A DNA stretch of 23,523 nucleotides, from assembly GCA_003551455.1 (NCBI GenBank), contig PUMR01000046.1, positions 1 through 23,523 of the forward strand, in the 5' to 3' direction. Source of the stretch: Mollicutes bacterium. Its GTDB lineage: Bacteria > Bacillota_I > Bacilli_A > Izemoplasmatales > Izemoplasmataceae. Below are positions 14,577 through 22,438 of this stretch, piece after piece (position 1 is the stretch's first letter; each line of letters opens with the position of its first letter). The position numbers were made by a program, and so were the translations under genes. Below the pieces are notes generated by a model that searched no databases, had not been told where the DNA came from, and saw only the letters and a program-made list of their open reading frames with translations.

Positions 14577-14989
14577 AGAGTCACCGTAAAGAACTCTGGT
14601 TCAACACGAAAAAACGGCGCGAACTCATCAACATCACCAAGGACGTGGAAGAAGCCGTGGCCGCAAGCGGCATCAAAGAGGGTTTCGCCCTCGTCAACGC
14701 CATGCACATTTCCGCCAGCGTCTTCATCAACGACGACGAGTCCGGCCTGCATCATGATTTCGAGGTCTGGCTCGAAGGACTGGCCCCTGAAAAACCCTAC
14801 GACCAATACAGGCACAACACTTTCGAGGACAATGCCGACGCCCATCTGAAACGCACCATCATGGGGCGCGAGGTTGTCGTGGCGATCACGGAGGGCCAAC
14901 TGGATTTCGGTCCCTGGGAACAGATATTCTATGGCGAGTTCGACGGCAAACGCCGCAAACGCGTCCTGATCAAGATTATCGGCGAATGA
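14573..14989 (+). CDS. yjbQ: YjbQ/UPF0047 family protein
   Basis: This 138-residue protein is of the YjbQ family, described as secondary thiamine-phosphate synthase, though the physiological role is unsettled. Family signatures are clear: [13 protein letters not shown] (about 42-54), [15 protein letters not shown] (58-72), RHN-x2[10 protein letters not shown] (80-94), [21 protein letters not shown] (105-125, conserved histidine and glutamate positions) and the [10 protein letters not shown] end. ATG 14573 overlaps the regulator 3 stop by four bases, with AGGAGG eight bases upstream. Tight coupling to a regulator and a membrane protease is unusual context for this widespread enzyme. Confidence 0.93.
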   Translation: MKSHRKELWFNTKKRRELINITKDVEEAVAASGIKEGFALVNAMHISASVFINDDESGLHHDFEVWLEGLAPEKPYDQYRHNTFEDNADAHLKRTIMGREVVVAITEGQLDFGPWEQIFYGEFDGKRRKRVLIKIIGE

Positions 14990-15011
14990 TGCCGGAAGGG
15001 GGGCACGCCCC

Positions 15012-16103
15012 GTGGGAGGAGTCATCCTTCTTCTCGTTTTCGTAGCGTTTTTGGCCTTCGATGGTGTGGCCTTATATCTGGATGTCCGTCATCGTGACGA
15101 CGGCGGACTCTCCGCCTACAGGCCCTTGGTCAAACGCGTCTTTGTCGTGATGGCTGCCGCCGTATACATGGTGCTCTCTCTCATGGGGTTGACCATGCCC
15201 GGCGCGGTGGTGATCGTCTTGGCATTCGTGTTCACGAGCGCCTTCATAGAAGCTCTGCCGGGAGAACGTTGGCGGCGCCCGTTTTGGCGCGGCCTTTTTC
15301 TCTACACACTATCGTATGCGGTCCTTGCGGCGCTCTTTTTTCTCGCCGCTTGGCTCTTTTTCATCGTTTTCACCCTTCGAGGCCTTTTCGTGGCGCTTCT
15401 ATTCGGTCTTCTTACCGCTTCGGCCTCCATCTATGTCTTTGGTCCGCGCATCCTCTCGAGACATATGTCGCTGGTCCCCTACGAGCACCGGATCGACACC
15501 GGGAGGCTCCCTTTCGACACGGACCTTCTCGACGACGTCCGCATGGTCCGAACTTCCGGGGGCATTTTTACCATGAACGCCGTGCTTTTGGCCTTTTTCG
15601 GGAAGAAGAAACTCATCGTCTCCCCGGAAATCCTGGCCAACCTCACTTCGGACGGAGTGGCGGCCATCATGGTCCATGAAATCGCCCACGACAAAAAAAG
15701 ACACCTCCAACGCCGGCTCTTGTTCGTCGCATCCGCCTTCATTCTCTATGTGGCTTTCGGGCGAATTCTCGCCAAGAGCGGCATCTTCGGCGCCGGAGCG
15801 GAAATGTGGGGAGCCATGGTATTCGGTCTGGCGACGTTGACGATGTTGCTCAGGATCCCGTTTTTGCACCTTTTGCACAGACAGGAGTTCGAAGCGGATG
15901 CTTTCGTGGCCCGGGCGGGGTATGGAAAGGCTTTGCAGGAGGCTCTGCATTCGATCGAGAGACACGGGCCTTCCACCGACCGTCATCCGCTCTATGCGCA
16001 ACTCTTTCTCACCCATCCTCCCACAAAACGAAGGATCGAGGCTTTGCAAGCGTCAGAACAGGAACCACAACAAGCACCGGTCTCCCCAAATCCAAGAGAG
16101 TGA
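15012..16103 (+). CDS. M48-family membrane metalloprotease
   Basis: This 363-residue zinc protease is of the M48 (Ste24/HtpX) type. Several N-terminal membrane helices (residues 1-145) precede the active-site motif HEIAH (222-226), a further membrane segment (about 235-285) and the third zinc ligand in EFEADAF (Glu294). A proline- and glutamine-rich tail ends the protein. Such enzymes cleave membrane or membrane-associated substrates, in quality control or peptide maturation. The start is GTG 15012 with AAGGGGGG about eight bases upstream. Other starts lack ribosome sites. It lies 22 bases after yjbQ and 12 bases before a 53-residue ORF. Its substrate is unknown. Confidence 0.88.
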   Translation: MGGVILLLVFVAFLAFDGVALYLDVRHRDDGGLSAYRPLVKRVFVVMAAAVYMVLSLMGLTMPGAVVIVLAFVFTSAFIEALPGERWRRPFWRGLFLYTLSYAVLAALFFLAAWLFFIVFTLRGLFVALLFGLLTASASIYVFGPRILSRHMSLVPYEHRIDTGRLPFDTDLLDDVRMVRTSGGIFTMNAVLLAFFGKKKLIVSPEILANLTSDGVAAIMVHEIAHDKKRHLQRRLLFVASAFILYVAFGRILAKSGIFGAGAEMWGAMVFGLATLTMLLRIPFLHLLHRQEFEADAFVARAGYGKALQEALHSIERHGPSTDRHPLYAQLFLTHPPTKRRIEALQASEQEPQQAPVSPNPRE

Positions 16104-16115
16104 GGAACACTTACC

Positions 16116-16277
16116 ATGCTCGAAATCAAGAATGAAGTCGAGTTTATCAAGCAGAGCGCGGCGACCCTCATATCCGTCATGGGCGGCATGTTCCCCGCCA
16201 ACGGGGTGTTGGGCGCGCTTTTCGCCCGTTACGTCCATGTCCGCTCGGAAACGATGTTCAAGAGATTCACCGCCTGA
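16116..16277 (+). CDS. Small 53-residue protein behind the M48 protease, unknown
   Basis: A 53-codon ORF begins with ATG 16116, nine bases after GAGGA (16102-16106), and ends at TGA 16277, just before a terminator. The protein has a charged N-terminus (MLEIKNEVEF), a hydrophobic, glycine-rich middle (about residues 15-38, including LISVMGGMF and GVLGALFARY) and a basic C-terminus ending FKRFTA. It is last in the regulator 3-yjbQ-M48 unit. It could be a peptide precursor, a protease partner or a small membrane protein. There is no recognisable family. Real coding is supported by the ribosome site and operon position, but comparative evidence is missing. Confidence 0.6.
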   Translation: MLEIKNEVEFIKQSAATLISVMGGMFPANGVLGALFARYVHVRSETMFKRFTA

Positions 16278-16288
16278 AAGGTAGGCAA

Positions 16289-16321
16289 AAAAGAGGTTTG
16301 CGCCGGACGCAAACCTCTTTT
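16289..16321. terminator. Bidirectional terminator between the small ORF and the GPx-like gene
   Basis: AAAGAGGTTTGCG (16290-16302) pairs with CGCAAACCTCTTT (16308-16320), a 13-bp stem with a five-base loop. On the minus strand six Ts follow, ending def-tal-gpx. On the plus strand only a short T-run follows. Confidence 0.9.
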
Positions 16322-16793
16322 ACAGCATTTTGGCGATATCGACCCGCATCCGTTCGAAACTCTTACGGGGTCCGAATCGTTTGATGACGTTTCCGTCCCT
16401 GTCGATGAGGAACTTGGTGAAATCACTGCGGATCTCGTTGCCGAAGAGACCACGCTTTCGCTTCTTCAACCACTTGAACAAAGGGTGGGCCTTGTTGCCT
16501 TTGACCGGGGTCTTCGCAAAGAGCGGAAAAGAGATGCCCAGTCCGGACAGGGCTTCATAGTATTCCCTGCTCGTCTTCGGCTCGTGTGCCCCGAACTGGT
16601 CGCAGGGAAAACCGAGCACGAGGAACATTTCCGTTTGGTAGTCTTTGTGGATCCGGTCCAGCTCCTTGAGCTGTTTTTCGGCACGCTTGCCCTCGGCCGC
16701 GATGTTCACGACCAGCAAGACGTTCCCTTCGAGGTCTTTGAGGCTCTGGTTCTTGCCGTTGATGAGGGTGGCTTGATGACGGAAAAAAGACAT
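16320..16793 (-). CDS. Glutathione-peroxidase-fold protein lacking the catalytic residues
   Basis: This 157-residue protein clearly belongs to the glutathione-peroxidase family by its VVNIAAEG, LVLGFPCDQFG and FTKFLIDRDGNVIKRFGP segments. However, the peroxidatic cysteine, expected in a VNVAS-x-CGFTPQY motif, is replaced: Gly35 occupies the place and the following residues (KRAEKQL) do not restore it. The WNF catalytic motif is also changed to SDF (residues 123-125). Gln66 and Cys64 of FPCDQF remain. Known peroxidase activity therefore looks improbable. A chaperone, sensor or redox-partner role is inference. AGGGAGG lies about six bases before the ATG. It is third in the def-tal-gpx operon. 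Confidence 0.85.
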   Translation of the reverse strand: MSFFRHQATLINGKNQSLKDLEGNVLLVVNIAAEGKRAEKQLKELDRIHKDYQTEMFLVLGFPCDQFGAHEPKTSREYYEALSGLGISFPLFAKTPVKGNKAHPLFKWLKKRKRGLFGNEIRSDFTKFLIDRDGNVIKRFGPRKSFERMRVDIAKML

Positions 16794-16815
16794 GGAATCC
16801 CTCCCGGTTCCCGAA

Positions 16816-17469
16816 TCAGTTATCTTTGCCGAAGACGGCTTTCCAATCGGCCAGGAACGTTTCTATGCCCTTGTCCGTCAAAGGGTGTTTCAACGCCTTT
16901 TTCAACACGGCATAGGGTACGGTGGCGATATGGGCGCCCGCACGGGCGGCATCCGCCAGGTGGGACGGATGACGGACGCTGGCGCAGATGATTTCCGTCT
17001 GGAAGCCATACATGTCGTAGACATCACGGATGTCGCTCACGACTTCGATGCCGTCATGCAGGGTGTCGTCGAGCCTGCCGACGAAGGGGCTGACGTAGGT
17101 GGCGCCGGAAATGGCCGCAAGCAGGGCCTGGTTGAGGCTGAAGACAAGAGTGACATTGGTCTTGATGCCTTCCTCGGCGAGAATCTTGACGGCTTTCAGG
17201 CCTTCATCCGTCATGGGAATCTTCACGACCATGTTCTTGTGCATCTTGGCAATCTCTCTGCCTTCTTCGACCATCTCTTCGGCTTTGAGCCCGATGACCT
17301 CGCCGCTGATCGGTCCGTCGACAATCCCGGTGATCTCGGTGATGACCTCTTGGAAATCCCGGCCCTCTTTCGCGATGAGGGTCGGATTCGTGGTGACGCC
17401 CGAGAGGATGCCGAGGGCGGCGATTTCTTTGATGTGTTCGGTGTTCGCGGTGTCGATGAAGATTTTCAT
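16816..17469 (-). CDS. Transaldolase / fructose-6-phosphate aldolase (TalC/FSA type)
   Basis: This 217-residue single-domain (beta-alpha)8 enzyme is of the small transaldolase family. It transfers a dihydroxyacetone unit between sugar phosphates in the pentose phosphate pathway, or cleaves fructose 6-phosphate. Motifs are IDTAN at the N-terminus, GVTTNPTLI (24-32), the Schiff-base lysine in VVKIPMT (Lys83), TNVTLVFS and [12 protein letters not shown] 17469 overlaps the def stop as ATGA, with AGGAGG upstream. Transaldolase and aldolase activity cannot be told apart here. The GPx-like gene follows after 22 bases. Confidence 0.93.
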   Translation of the reverse strand: MKIFIDTANTEHIKEIAALGILSGVTTNPTLIAKEGRDFQEVITEITGIVDGPISGEVIGLKAEEMVEEGREIAKMHKNMVVKIPMTDEGLKAVKILAEEGIKTNVTLVFSLNQALLAAISGATYVSPFVGRLDDTLHDGIEVVSDIRDVYDMYGFQTEIICASVRHPSHLADAARAGAHIATVPYAVLKKALKHPLTDKGIETFLADWKAVFGKDN

Positions 17470-18098
17470 GTTCCTTCCTCCTTTGGGGTGCGGTTTTGAT
17501 CATCTTCCAAGGCGTTCTGATTCTCTTCTGCCTCCGGGAGCTTGAATTCTATCGGTTCGGCGTCCTCGAGGTCGCCGACGGTGCGTTTGGTGAAGAGGAT
17601 GCCGTCGAGATGGTCGATTTCGTGTTGGATCACGACGGCAAGGAATCCGCGGAGACGGATCGTCTTTTCCTCGATGGTGTCCGTGTCGGGACAGTAGAAG
17701 TGTCCGCGCACGCTCACACGCTTGTGGCGGGGAACGACGCCCTCGACCTCGCGGTCGACGCTGAGACAGCCTTCACCGCCGGGGATGTAGGTCTTCGCCA
17801 CGGAGTGGCTCGTGATTCTCGGGTTGATGATGATGTAATCGTGGTGTTCTTCCAAGTCCTCGTCCATGGTGTATATGACGACCATCCGTTTGGAGATGCC
17901 GATCTGCGGTGCGGAGAGTCCCACGCCTTCGCGCAGATCGTATTCTTCCCGCATGGTTTCGTCTTGGGAGTTGATGAGGAACTGCCGCATCCTGACAAGC
18001 GTTTCCTTGGTGCCTTCATCCAAGGGGAGTCCAATCTCTTTTGCGCGTTTTTCCAAGGTCGGATGCCCTTCTCTGATGATGTCTTCCATCGTGATCAT
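17466..18098 (-). CDS. def: Peptide deformylase
   Basis: This 210-residue enzyme removes the formyl group from the N-terminal methionine of new proteins. The three signature motifs are present: [10 protein letters not shown] (about 58-67), GEGCLSV with the metal-binding Cys111, and HEIDH (159-163). It looks like the larger type-2 Gram-positive form. The C-terminus has an acidic extension ([14 protein letters not shown]) beyond the catalytic domain, possibly flexible. ATG 18098 is chosen because GGAGG lies about eight bases upstream. The deduced leader is only about 12 bases. It heads the def-tal-gpx operon. Confidence 0.95.
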   Translation of the reverse strand: MITMEDIIREGHPTLEKRAKEIGLPLDEGTKETLVRMRQFLINSQDETMREEYDLREGVGLSAPQIGISKRMVVIYTMDEDLEEHHDYIIINPRITSHSVAKTYIPGGEGCLSVDREVEGVVPRHKRVSVRGHFYCPDTDTIEEKTIRLRGFLAVVIQHEIDHLDGILFTKRTVGDLEDAEPIEFKLPEAEENQNALEDDQNRTPKEEGT

Positions 18099-18116
18099 GT
18101 TCCTCACCTCCCATAC

Positions 18117-18125
18117 ATTATAGCA
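18117..18125 (-). promoter_or_regulatory. def operon promoter
   Basis: The minus strand reads TGCTATAATG, an extended -10, with a poor -35. The start falls about 12 bases before the def start codon, so the leader is short and almost only the ribosome site. Confidence 0.7.
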
Positions 18126-18235
18126 AATTTCGCCCGGATTGCCATCCGGCCCGCCCAAAATTCCCGAAATACCATCACCACCGGAAATCGGAACCGTTTT
18201 CAGCTGCGAAAAACGTTTTCATGGGGGTATAGATG

Positions 18236-18264
18236 TTGAGATTTGCGTGGTTAGAGAGTAGAAT
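18236..18264 (+). promoter_or_regulatory. pfkA promoter
   Basis: TTGAGA (18236-18241), 17 bases, TAGAAT (18259-18264). Upstream, near 18193-18220, lies a palindromic stretch with AAAACGTTTT and CGTTTTC/GAAAAACG arms, which may be an operator. Confidence 0.75.
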
Positions 18265-18316
18265 AGAAGGGCATCAGGGGAACAACATATCCACAAGTTT
18301 GATCTTGGAGGCCATT

Positions 18317-19447
18317 ATGAAACCGATAAAGAAAATTGGAATCATAACAGGCGGGGGAGATTGCAGCGGCTTGAACGCCGTGATAAGTGGGATAACAAAA
18401 GCGGCCACCTTCAACTACGGTGTGGACGTGATCGGCTATCGCCGAGGATATCTCGGGCTCTATCACAATGATTTTGTCGACTTGAACCTCAAGAGTGTTT
18501 CCGGCATCATGCACTTGGGCGGAACGATGCTCAAGTCCTCGAACAAGGACAATCTCTTCAACTATCGGGTCAAGAATGAAGACGGCAGCGTGGAGTACAA
18601 GGATGTCTCCGACGTCGCCATCGAGAACATGAAGAAAGAAGGAGTCGACGCGCTGATCGTCATCGGCGGCGACGGGACCTTGACCAGCGCCCGCGACTTC
18701 CAACGCAAAGGTGTGCCTGTCGTCGGTGTCCCCAAGACCATCGACAACGATTTGCCGGCCACGGATCTGAGTTTCGGTTTCAACACCGCGTTGGGGGCCA
18801 TCGTCGACGCCTTGGACCGCATCCACACCACGGCCTATTCGCATGACAGGGTCATGGTTGTGGAGGTCATGGGCAGGAACACGGGCTGGCTCGCATTGGA
18901 AGGCGGCATCGCCGGCAGTGCCGATGTAATCCTCATCCCCGAGATTCCCTATGACCTCGACATCGTCGTGGAGAAAATCAAAGAACGCGACAAGCGCGGC
19001 AACAACTTCTCCATCATCGTCGTGAGCGAAGGTGCGAAACCCAAAGACGGCGAAGTGCATGTCCGTGACGTCATCGAGGATTCGGCCGACTCCATCCGCC
19101 TGGGAGGCATCGGCAAGGTCGTCACCGACCAGCTTGCCGAGATGATCGACAATCACGAAGTCCGCTATACCAATCTGGCCTATCTGCAACGCGGGGGGTC
19201 ACCGACCCAGTTCGACCGGCTTCTCGGACTCCGTTACGGTGTGGCCGCGCTCGACCTTCTCATGCAGGGAGGCACGGGGAAGATGGTCCGCTATCGGGGC
19301 CGGGAGATCTCCCATGTCGCCCTCGAGGAAGTCGTCGGCAGCGGCGAGGTCGGCGAGACGAGCGAGGGTGGCGAGAAATTCGTCGACCCCGAGGGCCAGA
19401 CGGTCCGGACCGCCAAATCGGTAGGAATCTCGTTCGGCGATGAATGA
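18317..19447 (+). CDS. pfkA: 6-phosphofructokinase, group III type
   Basis: This 376-residue glycolytic enzyme phosphorylates fructose 6-phosphate to fructose 1,6-bisphosphate. The motif GGGDCSGLNAVI at the N-terminus, VIGGDGTLTSA (about 115-125) and PKTIDND (139-145) place it in the family branch related to pyrophosphate-dependent enzymes. Gly120 follows GGD, as in ATP-dependent enzymes, while Lys140 replaces the Gly of ATP enzymes (PGTIDND). This Gly/Lys pairing is known from ATP-using actinobacterial PFKs, so ATP use is predicted, not proven. ATG 18317 has GGAGG five bases upstream. It is longer than Bacillus PfkA (319 residues). The stop overlaps the start of yktA. Confidence 0.95.
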   Translation: MKPIKKIGIITGGGDCSGLNAVISGITKAATFNYGVDVIGYRRGYLGLYHNDFVDLNLKSVSGIMHLGGTMLKSSNKDNLFNYRVKNEDGSVEYKDVSDVAIENMKKEGVDALIVIGGDGTLTSARDFQRKGVPVVGVPKTIDNDLPATDLSFGFNTALGAIVDALDRIHTTAYSHDRVMVVEVMGRNTGWLALEGGIAGSADVILIPEIPYDLDIVVEKIKERDKRGNNFSIIVVSEGAKPKDGEVHVRDVIEDSADSIRLGGIGKVVTDQLAEMIDNHEVRYTNLAYLQRGGSPTQFDRLLGLRYGVAALDLLMQGGTGKMVRYRGREISHVALEEVVGSGEVGETSEGGEKFVDPEGQTVRTAKSVGISFGDE

Positions 19448-19694
19448 ACAACGCCCCTTCCCGATCGATTATGAAGCTTATGATACGGACGAACTCGCCG
19501 ATATTGCCGGGTTTTTGGCGCTGATCGAGGCGTATCACCGCTCGAAGAAGGCCGTGGACGAGAGCGAACTGAAAGCGAAACACGCACGTTTCCAAGAAAT
19601 CGTCAACAGCATCGCCGAAGAGAAACGGATCGACAAGCGCTTCGAAAAGCAGACGGGCATATCCATCTATCGCACCATGAAGGGAATAGAATGA
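19440..19694 (+). CDS. UPF0223 (YktA) family protein
   Basis: This 84-residue small soluble protein matches UPF0223/YktA by its FPIDYEAYDTDELADIAGF start and the QEIVNSIAEEKRIDKRFEKQ helix ending in GISIYRTMKG. Function is unknown. The ATG overlaps the pfkA stop by eight bases. The nearest ribosome-site candidate, AGGAA (19423-19427), is a long 12 bases away, so translation is probably coupled to pfkA. A bidirectional terminator follows directly. Confidence 0.88.
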   Translation: MNEQRPFPIDYEAYDTDELADIAGFLALIEAYHRSKKAVDESELKAKHARFQEIVNSIAEEKRIDKRFEKQTGISIYRTMKGIE

Positions 19695-19722
19695 AAAGAA
19701 GAGGCCTCGCCTCTTCTTTTTT
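19694..19722. terminator. Bidirectional terminator between yktA and the cysteine desulfurase
   Basis: AAAAGAAGAGG (19694-19704) pairs with CCTCTTCTTTT (19710-19720), five-base loop, with Ts on both sides when read on either strand. It ends pfkA-yktA and the convergent nifS-type gene. Confidence 0.9.
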
Positions 19723-19747
19723 GCGATAGGTTCAAGTTCTTTCTTGT

Positions 19748-20878
19748 TCAGGCATTCCCGCCGATCCTCTCGAGGGCGTGGACGAGTCTTTCCATGTCCT
19801 CTTTCGTCTGTTCATGGGAGAAGGAGATTCGCACCGACCCCTCGATATGGTCGTCATCGACCCCGATCGCTTTGAGCACGTGGCTTTCCTCGATGGTTTC
19901 CGAGCTACAGGCGCTTCCTTCCGAAATGCCGATTCCCTCTTTGTCGAGTCTGAAGGTGACATCGGCGGCATCGAGATCTTTGAGGCCGATATTCACAATG
20001 TTCTTCAGCCGGGGCTTGTCGAGCGGGGGGCCGTTCAATCGCCAAGCGATTCCGGATTCTTTGAGCGTCGTAAGCAGATGGTCGGCCAGGTCACCGATTC
20101 TCTCTTCACGTTCATCGACATGCCTTGCGGCTTCCGCCAGGGCGACTTCCGTGCCGACAATTCCCGGCAGGTTCTCCGTTCCGGCGCGGAGGTTGTCCTC
20201 TTGTTTGCCCCCGTGAATCAAGGGGTCCAGGTCGGTTTTCGTTTTCGCATAGAGGAAGCCCACGCCGCGCGGACCGAAGAATTTGTGGGCTGAAAAGCTC
20301 GCATAATCGCAAGCGAGCGCTTTCATATCGATTCTCGAGTGCAGGGGCGCTTGGACCATGTCGAGATGGAGCTTGGCACCGTGGGCATGGCACATGTCGG
20401 CGATCCTTCTCGCATCCTGGATGGTGCCGATCTCGTTGTTGGCATAGATCAAAGAAAGCAGCGCGACATCGTTTTCACGGAGCGCCCTTTCGAGTTCGTC
20501 GAGGCGAAGATAGCCTTCATGGTCGCAACCGATCCAGCGGATCGAGGCCCCTCTTTCTTCGAGATATTCCGCGCTCCTCTTCGTGGCGGCATGCTCGATG
20601 GTGCTCACCAACAATGTCTTTTCCGGGTGTCTGTTGTGAACGCCCTTGATGACGAAGTTGATGGCCTCGGTGCCCGAAGAAGTGAAAAGGATGTTCTCAC
20701 GGTTTGCGCCCAGCAACTCCGCGACATGTGTTTTGGCCCGGTTGTAGCGTTTTTTCGCCTCTCTCCCCTCGGCATGCAGAGAAGAGGGGTTGCCGGGGAA
20801 ATCCCGCATGACGGCAATCATGGCATCGATGACTGTTTCCGCCGGTCTGGTGGTGGCGGCATAATCGAGATAGAGCAT
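19748..20878 (-). CDS. Cysteine desulfurase (NifS/IscS family)
   Basis: This 376-residue PLP enzyme removes sulfur from cysteine for Fe-S clusters, thiolated tRNA or other cofactors. LDYAATTRP starts the protein. The PLP lysine lies in SFSAHKFFGPRG (Lys199), and the catalytic cysteine in SEGSACSS (Cys324). The preferred start is ATG 20878, six bases after GAGGTG. An ATG at 20887 lies too close to the ribosome site. It is third after the thioredoxin-like fusion gene and the small protein on the same strand, five bases after the latter's stop. No scaffold gene is next to it. Which pathway it feeds cannot be told. Confidence 0.95.
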   Translation of the reverse strand: MLYLDYAATTRPAETVIDAMIAVMRDFPGNPSSLHAEGREAKKRYNRAKTHVAELLGANRENILFTSSGTEAINFVIKGVHNRHPEKTLLVSTIEHAATKRSAEYLEERGASIRWIGCDHEGYLRLDELERALRENDVALLSLIYANNEIGTIQDARRIADMCHAHGAKLHLDMVQAPLHSRIDMKALACDYASFSAHKFFGPRGVGFLYAKTKTDLDPLIHGGKQEDNLRAGTENLPGIVGTEVALAEAARHVDEREERIGDLADHLLTTLKESGIAWRLNGPPLDKPRLKNIVNIGLKDLDAADVTFRLDKEGIGISEGSACSSETIEESHVLKAIGVDDDHIEGSVRISFSHEQTKEDMERLVHALERIGGNA

Positions 20879-20883
20879 GGCAT

Positions 20884-21174
20884 TCACCTCAATTTACGGA
20901 TGGTGACGCGCTGGGAATCATCGATGTCCAAGAAGGCGTCGATGTCCGGATGGTCCTCGAGACGGAGGGCGTCCTTCTTCTCGGCCTTGAAGCGTTCCTC
21001 CACCATATCCGCGAAATGTCTTGCGACATGGGACTTGTGGATGATGCAGGGGTCGTCGTCATCGAAGAGTTCGACGCTCTTCTGGACGACGGCCTCTTTC
21101 TTGAAAGGCATCTCCAGCGGCCGTCCCTTGAAAAGGACGTCGCCGTCTTCATGCACAATAGCGATCTTTTTCAG
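20884..21174 (-). CDS. 96-residue protein, apparently CTG-initiated, unknown function
   Basis: This small, charged, soluble protein has the likely N-terminus LKKIAIVHEDGDVLFKGR. A clear ribosome site, AGGGAG (21184-21189), lies nine bases before a CTG codon at 21174-21172. The first ordinary start in the frame, GTG at 21156, has no ribosome site and would cut off six residues. No ATG lies between the in-frame TGA upstream and the CTG. The gene fits tightly between the thioredoxin fusion (13-base gap) and the desulfurase (5-base gap). It has an acidic DDDD patch and one Cys in DDPCIIHKSHVARHF. The family is not recognised. A desulfurase partner role is speculative. Confidence 0.6.
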   Translation of the reverse strand: MKKIAIVHEDGDVLFKGRPLEMPFKKEAVVQKSVELFDDDDPCIIHKSHVARHFADMVEERFKAEKKDALRLEDHPDIDAFLDIDDSQRVTIRKLR

Positions 21175-21187
21175 GGTGAATCACTCC

Positions 21188-22375
21188 CTACAGGAAGAAT
21201 CGGAACAGGTCGATACCCGCCAGGTGGAGGATGAAATAGGCCGCCATGAACAAGAAGAAGAGGCTCGCGGCGAACTTCACCTTCCCCATGTGACGGCGGA
21301 AGAAATCACTGATGCCCATCACGTTCTTCGACCGGATGGCGATGAAGGCGATGATGATGAGCGGGGTGACGAAGATGATGTTGAAAAGGAGGAGATAGAG
21401 CCTGCCCGTGACGGGATGGGCGTCCCGGATGGAATTGATGATGATGATGTAGGTCTGTCCCGTGCACAAGGCCTCGGTCACGCCGACGATCATTCCGATG
21501 AGGAAGGGGACACCCAGGATGTAGAGGCGTTTGCGGACACCGCCTTCATCACTCTGCAAGAGCGAGGTGAAACGCTCCATGACCCGCTCGTTGAATTGGC
21601 GGATGCGTTTGGGCAGCTGGTTGCGGATTTTCCCATACTCCGTCTTCCGGGCGTTCAAAAAATCCATGAAGGTGATGAGGAAAAGGTAGACACAGAGGAT
21701 GGCGAAGAGGAGATAGAGGATCCAGGCGATGATGCGGATGGCCCCGAGCGTCCTGAAGATATTCAGAAGGAGCACTCCGAACAAGAAATTGACGGCGAAG
21801 ATGGCGCCGATGAACGCGACACTGACGAAGACGAGGACGCGGTTGCTTTTCAAAAAGCCGAGCATCGAGATGAACATGAGCAACATGGCGATCGCACAGG
21901 GGTTGAAAGACGCGATGAGGGCCCCTGTGACCACCCTGACGAAGCCTCCCCAGCCTTCGAGGGCGAAAGGTGCTGTGTCCTCGATATCCAGCAAGGGGTC
22001 GAGCGCGCTCTCGCGGATGGACCCGTCCCTTGTGGCATCACGGATGGTGCGGAACCCCTCATAATAGTCCTCACCGGCGAAAATCACGGGCACGAGGATA
22101 TTCGCGCGCGGGTCGTATGTGGCCCCGAACTGCAAGAAGAGCCTTTCATTCTCGGCTTCGGCGATGTCATACTGCTCGACTTCCAGACCCTGGGCGCGCA
22201 GATCGTCGATGAGACCCTCGTTTTCCACGGCGATGCAATCGGGACATCCCTCGATCTTGAAATAGACGACGGGATGGAGGTCCTCATCATCCTCTCCGGC
22301 GGAAACAATGACAGCGGAAGAAAACGCCGTCAAGGCGAAAAGAAAAAATATCCAGACGCGCACAATCTTCCGCAT
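21188..22375 (-). CDS. Thioredoxin-like domain fused to a DsbD/CcdA-like membrane domain
   Basis: This 395-residue protein begins with a signal peptide, followed by an extracytoplasmic thioredoxin-like domain with CPDC (Cys44, Cys47), then seven or so membrane helices. The membrane part holds two further cysteines: Cys160 in SFNPCAIAML (a CcdA-like motif) and Cys304 in EALCTGQTYI. Such proteins carry electrons across the membrane to reduce disulfides outside the cell. The thioredoxin is N-terminal here, opposite to DsbD, where it is at the C-terminus. AGGAGG lies eight bases before ATG 22375. A perfect-consensus promoter drives it. It heads the unit with the small protein and the desulfurase. 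Confidence 0.8.
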   Translation of the reverse strand: MRKIVRVWIFFLFALTAFSSAVIVSAGEDDEDLHPVVYFKIEGCPDCIAVENEGLIDDLRAQGLEVEQYDIAEAENERLFLQFGATYDPRANILVPVIFAGEDYYEGFRTIRDATRDGSIRESALDPLLDIEDTAPFALEGWGGFVRVVTGALIASFNPCAIAMLLMFISMLGFLKSNRVLVFVSVAFIGAIFAVNFLFGVLLLNIFRTLGAIRIIAWILYLLFAILCVYLFLITFMDFLNARKTEYGKIRNQLPKRIRQFNERVMERFTSLLQSDEGGVRKRLYILGVPFLIGMIVGVTEALCTGQTYIIIINSIRDAHPVTGRLYLLLFNIIFVTPLIIIAFIAIRSKNVMGISDFFRRHMGKVKFAASLFFLFMAAYFILHLAGIDLFRFFL

Positions 22376-22409
22376 GGGAAGCCCCTCCTGTCGGAATCCT
22401 TTCTAGTTG

Positions 22410-22438
22410 ATTATAGGGGCAAAACCGTCCCTTGTCAA
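22410..22438 (-). promoter_or_regulatory. Perfect-consensus promoter of the thioredoxin-desulfurase unit
   Basis: The minus strand reads TTGACA (22438-22433), 17 bases, TATAAT (22415-22410), a full match to the housekeeping sigma factor consensus. Expression should be high and largely constitutive. Confidence 0.92.

Noticed and set aside
18126..18316. Riboswitch before pfkA
   Set aside because: The promoter lies only about 50 bases before the start codon, and the palindromic stretch is upstream of it, so it would be an operator rather than part of the transcript.
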